Shown piece after piece: positions 29,969 to 38,159 of a stretch of 64,000 nucleotides of DNA. The notes under the pieces are model-generated. The model saw only the letters and a program-made list of their open reading frames with translations, had not been told where the DNA came from and searched no databases. Position 1 is the stretch's first letter. Each line of letters opens with the position of its first letter. The DNA comes from Actinoplanes regularis (lineage in GTDB: Bacteria > Actinomycetota > Actinomycetes > Mycobacteriales > Micromonosporaceae), in the NCBI RefSeq assembly GCF_900188005.1, contig NZ_FZNR01000017.1:1-64000 (forward strand). The letters are read 5' to 3'. The translations under genes were made by a program, and so were the position numbers.

Positions 29969-31516
29969 CGTGTCCAGCAGCCCCGCCCGCGCACACGCGT
30001 GCACGGCCGAGAAGATGTATCCCGACGCGATGCGCCACGGCTCGTAGAGCTCCTTGCCGTGCCACAGGGGGGCACGGCCCTCGGCCGGGAGGCCGGCACG
30101 AACGCCTTCGGCCAGGTGCGCGGCCCCTCTGCGCAGGACGGCGTCCGTCTCGGGCGTCCCGGCGACGAGCAGCGCGCGAACGGCGTACGCGGTCTCCTCG
30201 TACGTGCCGTGCCAGACACCCCAGGACCCGTCCGGCCGTTGCGAGTCCGCCAGCCAGGCGGCCGCGCGCCGCACCCGGCCCTCGACCGCCGGGTCACCGG
30301 CCAGCGCGAGCACCGACGCCGAGGTCGCGTAGTACGGCGAGGCGTGCCACTTGTCCGACCAGAAACCGTCCTCGTTCTGCGTGCTCAACAGGTAGGCGCG
30401 GGCCGCCGCCGAGCGCTGCTCGTCGCCCCGCACCGTCCGCAGCACGTGCGCGTTCGTCGAGATGGACGCGGTGCGCTCGACCGAGAACGTGGTGTACCGG
30501 TCCTCCTGCCGGTAGCGGTCGAGCAGGCTCACGTCCGGCGTCGCACCGAGGTAGCGCAGGGCGTACAGGACGCGCGCGGTGTCGTCCGCGTCCGGCGGCA
30601 GGCCGTGCCCCGGAATGGCGCCCTCCGGTCGCAGCGACGACGCCAGCCACTCCCGCACCCGGGCGGCCAGGCCCGGTTCGATCGGTGCCTCACCCTGCGC
30701 CATCGCGCCGACCACCCAGGCGCCCTCGAAGAACTGCACCGGAGCCACCGCCGGCCAGCCACCGCCGTAGCGGGACGCCTCCGCGGTCAGGAACGCCACC
30801 GCCTCCGCCGGGGGCTCCGGCGACCAGGCCAGCAGCGCGGCGGTGGCGGCGGGGGAGCAGGTCATCGCCCCGCTGCTCAGCTCCGGCAGACCGATCGCCG
30901 CGGGGCCGAGCACCTCCAGCGAGTGCCAGATCGGCAGCGGCAGCTTCTCCCCGGCCACCGCCCGCCGGCGCAGCTCGTGCAGCCGCACCAGCCAGGCCCG
31001 TTGCTGGTTGAGGGCCGGAGCCAGGGCGGCGGCGCCACCGGCGACGAGCGACTCGAGCAGGTCCGGCTGGATCAGCTCGACCGCCACGGTGTCCGGCTGC
31101 CGTTCCGGCGCGAACTGATCCACGTGCCGCTCGAGGAACTCCAGCCCGCGCGCGGCGGGGGCGGTCAGGCCCAGCTCGGACAGCGCGGCGACGACGGCCA
31201 TGGTGGAAGCCAGACGGTAGGTGACCGCGGCGTGCGGGTAACCCCAGCTTCCGTCGGTGTTCTGGCCGGCGGTCAGCGCGCCGGCCGCCGCGTCGCGGAG
31301 CCGGCCGGAGAGACCGTGTGGGCGCCGGCTCCACAGGGACAGGACGCGGGCGGTGTCGTACCAGGACAACGAGAATCGGCTGCTGGTGTCGTCGACGATC
31401 TCGGACAGCAAGCCACCGAGCGCGTCGGTGGCCGCGGTGGCGAAATAGCCCTCCCGCATGAAATACCCCATTCTCTCTGATAGATCCACAAAGAGCGGAG
31501 TGTATCGATCAGTCAT
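29933..31516 (-). CDS. Class II (DxDD) terpene cyclase, diterpenyl-diphosphate-synthase-like
   Basis: This 527-residue alpha-alpha barrel protein is of the squalene-hopene/copalyl-diphosphate-synthase type. The catalytic acid motif DADD sits in LPPDADDTARVLYALRYLG. QW-like repeats are visible (QNTDGSWG, LSTQNEDGFWSDKW, SQRPDGSWGVWHG). There is no DDxxD motif, so no class I ionisation activity is expected. Length and motif match bacterial class II cyclases of GGPP such as CPP or tuberculosinyl-diphosphate synthases. ATG 31516 follows GGAGGG at 11 bases; a TTG at 31552 is less likely. No GGPP synthase or class I partner is in the window. The nearby PAP2 protein could remove the diphosphate. Product is unknown. 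Confidence 0.88.
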   Translation of the reverse strand: MTDRYTPLFVDLSERMGYFMREGYFATAATDALGGLLSEIVDDTSSRFSLSWYDTARVLSLWSRRPHGLSGRLRDAAAGALTAGQNTDGSWGYPHAAVTYRLASTMAVVAALSELGLTAPAARGLEFLERHVDQFAPERQPDTVAVELIQPDLLESLVAGGAAALAPALNQQRAWLVRLHELRRRAVAGEKLPLPIWHSLEVLGPAAIGLPELSSGAMTCSPAATAALLAWSPEPPAEAVAFLTAEASRYGGGWPAVAPVQFFEGAWVVGAMAQGEAPIEPGLAARVREWLASSLRPEGAIPGHGLPPDADDTARVLYALRYLGATPDVSLLDRYRQEDRYTTFSVERTASISTNAHVLRTVRGDEQRSAAARAYLLSTQNEDGFWSDKWHASPYYATSASVLALAGDPAVEGRVRRAAAWLADSQRPDGSWGVWHGTYEETAYAVRALLVAGTPETDAVLRRGAAHLAEGVRAGLPAEGRAPLWHGKELYEPWRIASGYIFSAVHACARAGLLDTSADQYEYSRHR

Positions 31517-31661
31517 GTATCCGAGGGCCCTCCGGAGCGGTTCAATCAGCAACTTGACGCCAATTGCCGGTTTCCCGGTTTAGGGGTTGGCACGGGTTAT
31601 CGCCACCGCCCGGCTGCCATAGCTTCGGGCATAAGCGATGCCCCGAGGCGGGAGTGAGACG

Positions 31662-31871
31662 ATGATGGAACCTCAATTGATCGACGCGATCCTCGAAGGC
31701 GGACCCGTCGGCTTCCCGGCAACCGAACGCGTGCGCCGCGTCCCGGCCGGCGCCCTGAAGGTCAAGATTCCGTACGGCGCGGGCTACGAGCATTTCGAAC
31801 GCCGGGAGCTCGGCAAGAGCGAAAGGCCCGTGGTGTACGTGTGGTCCACCCGCACGAAGGTCGCCGAGTAG
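31662..31871 (+). CDS. DUF5988-family small protein
   Basis: This 69-residue protein reads MMEPQLIDAILEGGPVGFP, then RVRRVPAGALKVKIPYGAGYEHFERR and a short tail. The ILEGGPxGFP…YEHFER pattern matches the DUF5988 small proteins common in actinomycetes, often near secondary-metabolite genes. Two adjacent ATGs (31662 and 31665) follow GGGAG. ATAGCTTCGG, 34 bases upstream, contains a plausible -10 (TAGCTT). It is transcribed alone, divergent from the terpene cyclase. Function is unknown. Confidence 0.8.
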   Translation: MMEPQLIDAILEGGPVGFPATERVRRVPAGALKVKIPYGAGYEHFERRELGKSERPVVYVWSTRTKVAE

Positions 31872-31886
31872 CCCTCCTCCGCCCGT

Positions 31887-31927
31887 CCTGACCGGGCCCG
31901 GCCGGCCTACGGCGGCGCCCGGTCAGG
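31887..31927. terminator. Bidirectional hairpin between DUF5988 and secreted-protein genes
   Basis: Perfect 11-base arms (31887-31897 CCTGACCGGGC; 31917-31927) lie between convergent genes. The right arm overlaps the stop of the minus-strand gene. Confidence 0.65.
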
Positions 31928-32744
31928 TCGTGAAGACGGTGAAGGCCACTTGATGGACGGTGCCGCCGGCGCGGAACTGCAGGAACATCCGCTTGTCGCC
32001 GCGCTCGGCGAAGGCGGCGTGAAAGGCGAGGACGCCGTCGGCCGGTGCGGTGCCGGTCGCGTTGGCCGGTATGGGGTGCAGGTGTTCGAGGCCCTGGGTG
32101 CGCACCTCGAAGTTGGACAGGTGGGCGTACGCGCCGAGATACGGTTCCAGCACCGCCGGGCGGCCGTCGCGCAACACCTGGAACCGCAGCGCCGTCTGGG
32201 TGCCGGAGGTCAGGTCCGCGATGCCGTCGAGACGGCGCACGGTGTACGGGCCGGAGCGGGCCTCCGCCCGCGGTGCGGGGACCGGGACCATGGTGGTGTC
32301 CCCGGCGATGACGAACGGTATGCCGAGGACGGTGGGGTCGGCGCCCGCGGGACGGCCGTGCGGGACGAACTCGAGGTACACCCGGTACGCGCCGCCGTCG
32401 GTGATGGTCACCGGCGCGGTCCAGGCGCCGTCGACGACCTCCGGGTGCAGGTGCTGGTAGCCGGACAGGTCGTCGCGGAGGACGTACATGTGCATCGGTT
32501 TTGAATGAATGTTCTGGAAGTCGAGGGCCGTCCCGGCGGGGCCGGTGACGCGCACGGACACGGTGGCCGGGCCGCGGCCGGTGGGCAGGGCGATTGGCTC
32601 GGCGCGGAAACCGTCGTAGGCGTCGGAGAGTCCGTCGCTGTGGTAGACGACCGGCGCGGCCGGCGCCGGTGGCGCGGCCGGGCCGCGGCTGTCGGCGAAC
32701 AGGTAGGCGGCACCGAGGAATCCCGCGAGCGTCACCGCCGCCAT
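31923..32744 (-). CDS. Membrane-anchored/secreted HLHP-motif protein, possible metal binder
   Basis: This 273-residue protein begins with a short hydrophobic export or anchor segment (MAAVTLAGFLGAAYLFA) and a Pro/Ala spacer. Two similar beta domains follow, each ending in His-rich motifs: HSKPMHMYVLRDDLSGYQHLHPE (about 80-102) and YAHLSNFEVRTQGLEHLHP (about 208-226). Paired H-x-H-P and M-H-M clusters suggest copper or other metal binding outside the cell, though no biochemical family is recognised with certainty. It follows the choice-of-anchor-B gene by about 40 bases on the same strand, so the two are probably cotranscribed from the promoter at 34163-34191. Confidence 0.75.
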   Translation of the reverse strand: MAAVTLAGFLGAAYLFADSRGPAAPPAPAAPVVYHSDGLSDAYDGFRAEPIALPTGRGPATVSVRVTGPAGTALDFQNIHSKPMHMYVLRDDLSGYQHLHPEVVDGAWTAPVTITDGGAYRVYLEFVPHGRPAGADPTVLGIPFVIAGDTTMVPVPAPRAEARSGPYTVRRLDGIADLTSGTQTALRFQVLRDGRPAVLEPYLGAYAHLSNFEVRTQGLEHLHPIPANATGTAPADGVLAFHAAFAERGDKRMFLQFRAGGTVHQVAFTVFTT

Positions 32745-32785
32745 CAGGCGGCGGTGACGAAAGCTGGTGCCGGCGGGCCGGGCGG

Positions 32786-34093
32786 TCAGCTCACGGCCGC
32801 CGATCCGGTGGGCCGGACCAGGAACAGGCCGACGCCGATGCTCTGCACGGCGACGACCCCGTTCCTCAGGTACGGCAGGACCATCCAGCTGCCGCTGTAG
32901 CCGCTGGCGTTGGAGGCCGGGTCGACGTCGAAGTAACCGACCTCGGGCAGCACGGCCGAGGCGGCGGAGCCGGTGTCGAGGATCCGCAGGCCACCGCGGT
33001 AGGCCGCCTGGAAGTGCCGGTTGCCGACCGTGTAGCCGTTGTGGTTAACGAATTCGCCGCGGGTGGCGACGTCCTTGCCCACGTATCGCGCGGCGTCGAG
33101 CCGCTCGATGTTGTAGACGAATTCCGGGCTGCCGCCACGGGTGCTGATCGTCTCGTCGTTGACGATCATGTGCTTGTAGTCGCTGGTGGCGAAACCCTGA
33201 TGAATGAAGCTCGCGCCGGGGTGGGTGACGCTCGACAGGACCTTGATGTTCGCTTTGTCGGTGACGTCGAGGATCTGGAAGCGCTTGCCCTGGCCGGTGT
33301 AGTTGAATGCGATCTCCCGGCCGGTGAAACGGGTGTCCGGACCGGCGTAGTTCACCACGATCGACTCGTGTGAGTAGACCTCGCGGTTGTAGCACGCCGC
33401 CAGTTTGAGGGTGAGCGGCGTCTTGATGTCGTAGATGGTCAGGCCCTTGCTGCAGGTGTTCGCGCCGGAGACGTACAGGAAGCCGGTGCTCTGATTGATC
33501 CACAGGGTGTGGCTGTTCGTCAGGCCGGTGAAGCGGGCGTCCGCGGTGAACGTCTGGGTATTGGTCACGCCGCGCAATTTGTTGAGGTCGAAGATCTGGA
33601 TGCCGTTCGCGACCGAGTCCTTGCCGATGTAGGCGTAATTCTGGTACGTGCGGATGTCGCACCAGGAGGAGCTGACACCATTCGCGGCCGGCAGGTTCCC
33701 GAGGTATCGCGGGTTGCCGGGGTCGGTGACGTTGACGAACGAGACACCGTTGGAGCGGCAGTACAGGATGTACTCGTTGCTGTCGCGGGAGTCGGTCCAG
33801 TACCACATGCTCGACGAGCCGCCGCCGCCCAGCGCGGACTGGGGCAGGAAGCTGAGCAGGTCGACGTTCTTGCACGGGTACCGGTCGGCCATGCCGTTGA
33901 CGCAGGTCACCGGCGCGCCGGCGAGGCGGGTGCCGCTGCGCCAGGTGGGCTCGTAGATGCGGAGCAGCTCGGACTGTTCGGCCTTACCTTCCGGGGTGCC
34001 CGGGTCGTGTGCGGTAGCGGGTGGGCCCGCCACGGCGAGCAGCAACAGAAGTGCGGTGACGGCCAGCGTCGTGCGACGTACTCCTCGGAGCAT
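32786..34093 (-). CDS. Secreted choice-of-anchor B / LVIVD beta-propeller protein
   Basis: This 435-residue exported protein has a clear signal peptide (MLRGVRRTTLAVTALLLLLAVAGPPATAHD). Propeller-like repeats follow with recurring VxVxDVTDPxNPxxL-type strands: GVSFVNVTDPGNPRYLGNLP, GIQIFDLNKLRG, GLTIYDIKTPLTLKLA, RFQILDVTDKANIKVLSS and GLRILDTGSAA. Conserved His, SHT and HQGF motifs are typical of choice-of-anchor B family proteins, whose biochemical role is unknown. ATG 34093 is preferred over a TTG two codons upstream. AAAGGG lies upstream, and a good promoter lies 70 to 98 bases upstream. It is the first gene of a two-gene unit with the HLHP protein. Confidence 0.85.
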   Translation of the reverse strand: MLRGVRRTTLAVTALLLLLAVAGPPATAHDPGTPEGKAEQSELLRIYEPTWRSGTRLAGAPVTCVNGMADRYPCKNVDLLSFLPQSALGGGGSSSMWYWTDSRDSNEYILYCRSNGVSFVNVTDPGNPRYLGNLPAANGVSSSWCDIRTYQNYAYIGKDSVANGIQIFDLNKLRGVTNTQTFTADARFTGLTNSHTLWINQSTGFLYVSGANTCSKGLTIYDIKTPLTLKLAACYNREVYSHESIVVNYAGPDTRFTGREIAFNYTGQGKRFQILDVTDKANIKVLSSVTHPGASFIHQGFATSDYKHMIVNDETISTRGGSPEFVYNIERLDAARYVGKDVATRGEFVNHNGYTVGNRHFQAAYRGGLRILDTGSAASAVLPEVGYFDVDPASNASGYSGSWMVLPYLRNGVVAVQSIGVGLFLVRPTGSAAVS

Positions 34094-34162
34094 GGTCAAC
34101 GCCCTTTCGCGCGGAGGAGTCGGCGCGGGCGGGGGTGTGGCTCGCGCCGGATGCGTGCCTGA

Positions 34163-34191
34163 ACGCTAGGAATTAATTTGATGAGAGTCAA
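34163..34191 (-). promoter_or_regulatory. Housekeeping-type promoter for the secreted-protein operon; rest of the 330-base gap
   Basis: On the minus strand TTGACT (34186-34191) and TAGCGT (34163-34168) are separated by 17 bases and fit sigma-70-type -35/-10 elements. The transcript would start near 34156, about 63 bases before the ATG. An inverted TTGA-N6-TCAA overlaps the -35 and could be an operator. The remainder of the gap 34094-34423, up to the binding-protein gene, shows nothing else I can assign. Confidence 0.6.
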
Positions 34192-34423
34192 TATTTGGGC
34201 CGCTTTCATGTTGCCTCCGGTCGCCATATCGCAAGGGGGATGGGTGGCGCGTTATGAGGCTCTTCACGATCCCTGATCGGCGGTCGGGGCTCGCGCTCCG
34301 AACCGGTAAGGACACAATCTGATACCAACCCATGACCTTGATCACCATGAATGGCTAGTGTCGCGCCAAAGCGATGGCCAGCCGTCATCGCGTTTGTCCG
34401 TACCCAAGGACGGGGTGAACACG

Positions 34424-36100
34424 ATGCGTGCACCTGGGAGGCAGCCGAGCAGGCTCCGGACGGCCATCGCCGCCGGTGTCATAGCGGCGATGACGATCGG
34501 CGCGGCCGGTTGCGCGAAAAGCGATCGCGGCGGCGACGACGGGGGCAAGGCCGGCGGCGGCACCTTCATCTTCGCGGCCGCCGGTGACCCGAAGAACTTC
34601 GACCCGATCTTCAACGATGACGGGGAGTCGTTCCGGCCGATCCGGCAGATGTACGACACGCTCATCACCCACAAGCCCGGCACCGCGGACCTCACCGGCG
34701 GCTTGGCGGAGAGCTGGTCCAACGACCCGACCGGCAAGATCTGGACGTTCAAGCTGCGCCAGGGTGTGAAGTTCCACGACGGGACCGCGCTGGACGCCAC
34801 GGCGGTCTGTGCGAACTTCGACCGCTGGTACAACATGAAGGGCGAGGCCGCCCAGTCCCAGATGATCTACTACACCGACGTCTTCGGTGGTTTCGCCGGC
34901 AGCCCGGACGCCGTCTACGACAACTGCAAGGCGCAGGACGCGTCGACCGCGGTCGTGGCGATGAAGAAGTACAAGGGGGCGTTCCCGGGTGCGTTCGCGC
35001 TCACCGCGTTCTCCATCGCGAGCCCGGCCGCGATGAAGCAGTACGGCTCCGACACGGTGACGCAGAGCGGCGACTCCTTCTCCTACAGCGCGTTCGCCAA
35101 CGAGCACCCGACCGGCACCGGTGCGTTCACGTTCGGCGGCTGGAACAAGGCGACCGGCGAGATCACCCTGAACAAGAACCCCGACTACTGGGGTGACAAG
35201 GCCAAGGTCGACAAGATGATCATCAAGATCATCAAGGACGAGAACACCCGGAAGCAGGAGCTGCGCGCCGGCACCGTGCAGGCGATCGACTTCCCGGCCC
35301 CGGCCGACCGCAAGGCGCTGGCGAGCGAGGGCTACAAGGTGCTCGAGCGGCCCGCCTTCAACATCCTCTACCTGGGCATCAACCAGAAGAACAACCCCAA
35401 GCTCAAAGATCTCCGGGTACGGCAGGCGATCGCGTACGCGTTGAACCGCGCCCAGCTGGTGCAGACCAAGGGTCCCGGCGGCTCGGCGGTGGCCGACGAG
35501 TTCCTGCCGAACACGGTGCTCGGCTACGCGCCGGACGTGCAGAAGTACGAGTACAACGTGGACAAGGCCAAGCAGCTGCTGGCCGACGCCGGCGCGACCG
35601 GGCTGACCCTCAACTTCTACTACCCGACCGAGGTGTCCCGGCCGTACATGCCGAACCCGCAGGAGATCTTCACCGTGCTGGCGAACGACCTGCAGGCGGT
35701 CGGCATCAAGGTCAACGGTGTCCCGCGGCCGTGGAACGGCGGCTTCAAGGACGACGTGCAGCAGTTCGGCAAGCAGGACCTGCACATCCTCGGCTGGACC
35801 GGCGACTACAACGACCCGGGCAACTTCGTCGGTACGTTCTTCGGCCGAGGCAAGATCGAGTTCGGCGACCAGGCGATGACCGAGATGTTCACCGCCATCG
35901 GCAAGGCCGACGCGACCGTCGACCAGGCCGCCAAGAAGGCCGCGTTCGAGCAGGTCAACCGTGACCTGGCCAGCAAGTGGCTGCCGGCCGTGCCGATCTG
36001 GCACGCCCCGCCGGCCCTGGTCACCACGAAGAACGTCGAGGGCCTGGTGCCGAGCCCGCTCACCGCCGAGGAGTTCAACACCGTCTCGCTCACCAAGTAG
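34424..36100 (+). CDS. Peptide/oligopeptide ABC transporter substrate-binding lipoprotein
   Basis: This 558-residue SBP_bac_5 family lipoprotein captures peptides or similar solutes outside the membrane. A basic, hydrophobic signal peptide ends in the lipobox GAAGC near residue 28. The mature part has family motifs FDPIFNDDGESFRPIRQMYDTL, GLAESW, WTFKLRQGVKFHDG, NPDYW, VRQAIAYALNR and WTGDYNDPGNF. ATG 34424 is chosen over the longer frame because it directly precedes the signal peptide; GACGGGG lies upstream. A strong hairpin separates it from the permease genes. That should raise its expression relative to the membrane components, as is common for this class. Confidence 0.94.
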   Translation: MRAPGRQPSRLRTAIAAGVIAAMTIGAAGCAKSDRGGDDGGKAGGGTFIFAAAGDPKNFDPIFNDDGESFRPIRQMYDTLITHKPGTADLTGGLAESWSNDPTGKIWTFKLRQGVKFHDGTALDATAVCANFDRWYNMKGEAAQSQMIYYTDVFGGFAGSPDAVYDNCKAQDASTAVVAMKKYKGAFPGAFALTAFSIASPAAMKQYGSDTVTQSGDSFSYSAFANEHPTGTGAFTFGGWNKATGEITLNKNPDYWGDKAKVDKMIIKIIKDENTRKQELRAGTVQAIDFPAPADRKALASEGYKVLERPAFNILYLGINQKNNPKLKDLRVRQAIAYALNRAQLVQTKGPGGSAVADEFLPNTVLGYAPDVQKYEYNVDKAKQLLADAGATGLTLNFYYPTEVSRPYMPNPQEIFTVLANDLQAVGIKVNGVPRPWNGGFKDDVQQFGKQDLHILGWTGDYNDPGNFVGTFFGRGKIEFGDQAMTEMFTAIGKADATVDQAAKKAAFEQVNRDLASKWLPAVPIWHAPPALVTTKNVEGLVPSPLTAEEFNTVSLTK

Positions 36101-36125
36101 ATCCGTAGTACCCAGGCACCGCCGC

Positions 36126-36161
36126 GGCCCGGACCGGGGACCCTTCTCCCCGGTCCGGGCC
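36126..36161 (+). terminator. Intra-operon hairpin between binding protein and permeases
   Basis: Perfect 15-base arms (36126-36140 GGCCCGGACCGGGGA; 36147-36161) with a 6-base loop lie 26 bases after the binding-protein stop. It probably acts as a partial terminator or mRNA stabiliser, giving excess binding protein. Confidence 0.75.
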
Positions 36162-36189
36162 GTCCGGCACGGATCCAAGAGGAAACTTC

Positions 36190-37197
36190 ATGGTGAGAGT
36201 CGTCTCGCGCCGCCTGATCCAGCTCTTCGTCACCCTGATCGCCCTGATGACCCTGGTCTTCTTCTGGTTGCGCAGCCTGCCCGGCGGGCCCGTCGACGCG
36301 TTGCTGGGCGAGCGCGCGACCCCGCAGACCCGCGAGCTGCTGACCCGAGCCCTCGGCTATGACCAGCCGATCTGGGTCCAGTACGGGCGCTTCCTCAAGA
36401 ACGTGGTGACCGGGGACTTCGGCAACTCCATCCGCACCGGCGAGCCGGTGACGGACGTGATCAGCCGGTCCTTCCCGGCGACCATCGAGCTGGCCGTCGC
36501 GGCGATCATCATCGCCGTCGGGCTCGGCATCCCGCTGGGATACCTCGCGGCCCGGTACCGCGGCCGGCTGCTCGACAACGCGACCATCATCGTCACCCTG
36601 ATCGGCATCTCGATCCCCATCTTCTTCCTGGGCTACCTGCTCAAGGACTGGCTGACCCAGGGCATCCACTTCTTCCCGCCGTCCGGGCGGATCAGCACCG
36701 GCATGGACAACACCGACGTGACCGGCTTCTTCGTGCTGGACGGGCTGCTGACCCGGGAGTTCGACGCCTCCGCCGACGCCCTCTGGCACCTGGTGCTGCC
36801 CGCCGTCACGCTGGCGACGATCCCGCTGGCGATCATCGTCCGGATCACCCGGGCGAGCGTGCTGGACGTCCTCGACGAGGACTACATCCGCACCGCGGAC
36901 GCCAAGGGCCTGCGCAACGCCACCATCCGCAAGCGGCACGTGCTGCGCAACGCGTTGCTGCCGGTGGTCACCACGATCGGCCTGCAGACCGGTGCGCTGC
37001 TGGCCGGGGCGGTGCTGACCGAGAAGGTCTACAACTGGGGCGGCCTCGGCACACTGATCACCGACTCGATCAGCGGCGGCCGCGACTATCCGGTGCTGCA
37101 GGCCCTGATCCTGCTCGCCGCCGTCGTCTTCATCGTGGTCAACCTGCTGGTCGACCTCTCGTACGCGATCATCGACCCGAGGGTGCGTGTGCAGTGA
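36190..37197 (+). CDS. Peptide ABC transporter permease, DppB-like
   Basis: This 335-residue inner-membrane permease has about six hydrophobic segments: RLIQLFVTLIALMTLVFFWL at the N terminus, then IELAVAAIIIAVGLGIPLGYLA, ATIIVTLIGISIPIFFLGYLL, LVLPAVTLATIPLAIIV, TTIGLQTGALLAGAVLTE and ALILLAAVVFIVVNLLVDL. The ATPase-coupling EAA loop reads DYIRTADAKGLRNATIRKRHVLRNALLP. The early SLPGGPVDAL region is typical of DppB/OppB proteins. AGAGGAAA precedes the ATG. Its stop overlaps the next start (GTGA), so the two permease subunits are translationally coupled. Confidence 0.95.
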   Translation: MVRVVSRRLIQLFVTLIALMTLVFFWLRSLPGGPVDALLGERATPQTRELLTRALGYDQPIWVQYGRFLKNVVTGDFGNSIRTGEPVTDVISRSFPATIELAVAAIIIAVGLGIPLGYLAARYRGRLLDNATIIVTLIGISIPIFFLGYLLKDWLTQGIHFFPPSGRISTGMDNTDVTGFFVLDGLLTREFDASADALWHLVLPAVTLATIPLAIIVRITRASVLDVLDEDYIRTADAKGLRNATIRKRHVLRNALLPVVTTIGLQTGALLAGAVLTEKVYNWGGLGTLITDSISGGRDYPVLQALILLAAVVFIVVNLLVDLSYAIIDPRVRVQ

Positions 37198-38153
37198 GCG
37201 GAGCTGGAGGAATCACGACGCTCGCCGACCACAAGCGCCGTCGCATCGACGAACTGACCGCGCGTACGTCCGAAGGCGGCGGGGTCAGCCTGATCCGGGA
37301 CGCCGGCCGCCGGCTGCTGCGCAACCCCACCGCGATCGTGGGCGCCGCCATCATCCTGCTCTTCCTGATCATCGCGATCTTCGCGCCGCTGGTGGCGCCG
37401 CACGACCCGGTGCAGCGGTTTCCGGAGCTGACCAGGGATCTGACCGTCGACTCGGTCCCGGGCGCCAGCGCCGGACATCCGCTCGGCAGCGACCCGCTGG
37501 GTCGCGACTTCGCGTCCCGGATGATCTACGGCGCCCGGCAGACCCTCTTCGTCGGCGTCCTGGCCACGCTCATCGGCCTGCTGTTCGGGGTGCTGCTCGG
37601 CGCGATCGCCGGCGCCGCCGGCGGCTGGGTGGACGTGCTGATCATGCGGGTCACCGACGTCATGCTGGCCCTGCCCAGCCTGCTGCTGGCGATCACGCTG
37701 GTCGCCCTGGCCCGCGAGTCCACGCAGTGGACGGTGATCATCGCGGTCGCGGTGGTGAACGTGCCCATCTTCGCCCGGCTGCTGCGCGGATCGATGCTGG
37801 CGCAGCGGGAGAGCGATCACGTGCTCGCGGCCCGCGCGCTGGGCGTGCGGCGGCGGGACATCGTGCTGCGGCACATGCTGCCGAACTCGCTCACCGCGGT
37901 CATCGTGCAAGCCACCCTGACCTTCGCGGTGGCGATCCTGGACGCGGCCGCGCTGTCGTTCCTGGGCCTCGGCGACCCGGACATCAACCGGGCCGAGTGG
38001 GGCCTGATGCTGGGCGTGGACGGCGTCCGATACCTCGAGGTCCGCCCGGAGCTGGCCTACTTCCCGGCGCTGGCGATCATCCTCGTGGCGCTCGGCTTCA
38101 CCCTGCTCGGCGAAAGCATGCGCGAGGCGCTCGACCCGAAGAACCGGCGGTGA
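37194..38153 (+). CDS. Peptide ABC transporter permease, DppC-like
   Basis: This 319-residue second permease subunit has the N-terminal OppC_N segment (RLLRNPTAIVGAAIILLFLIIAIFAPLVAPHDP) and the HPLGSDPLGRDFASRMIYGARQTLFVG motif diagnostic of DppC/OppC. The coupling loop is RESDHVLAARALGVRRRDIVLRHMLPN and the later signature AALSFLGLGDPDINRAEWGLML. The GTG start overlaps the DppB stop. It forms the heteromeric channel with the preceding gene and is followed 6 bases later by the first ATPase. Confidence 0.95.
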   Translation: MSGAGGITTLADHKRRRIDELTARTSEGGGVSLIRDAGRRLLRNPTAIVGAAIILLFLIIAIFAPLVAPHDPVQRFPELTRDLTVDSVPGASAGHPLGSDPLGRDFASRMIYGARQTLFVGVLATLIGLLFGVLLGAIAGAAGGWVDVLIMRVTDVMLALPSLLLAITLVALARESTQWTVIIAVAVVNVPIFARLLRGSMLAQRESDHVLAARALGVRRRDIVLRHMLPNSLTAVIVQATLTFAVAILDAAALSFLGLGDPDINRAEWGLMLGVDGVRYLEVRPELAYFPALAIILVALGFTLLGESMREALDPKNRR

Positions 38154-38159
38154 TCTGTC

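Noticed and set aside
34385..36178. 597-codon minus-strand open frame opposite the binding protein
   Set aside because: Covers the same bases as a well-supported lipoprotein gene and has no domain.
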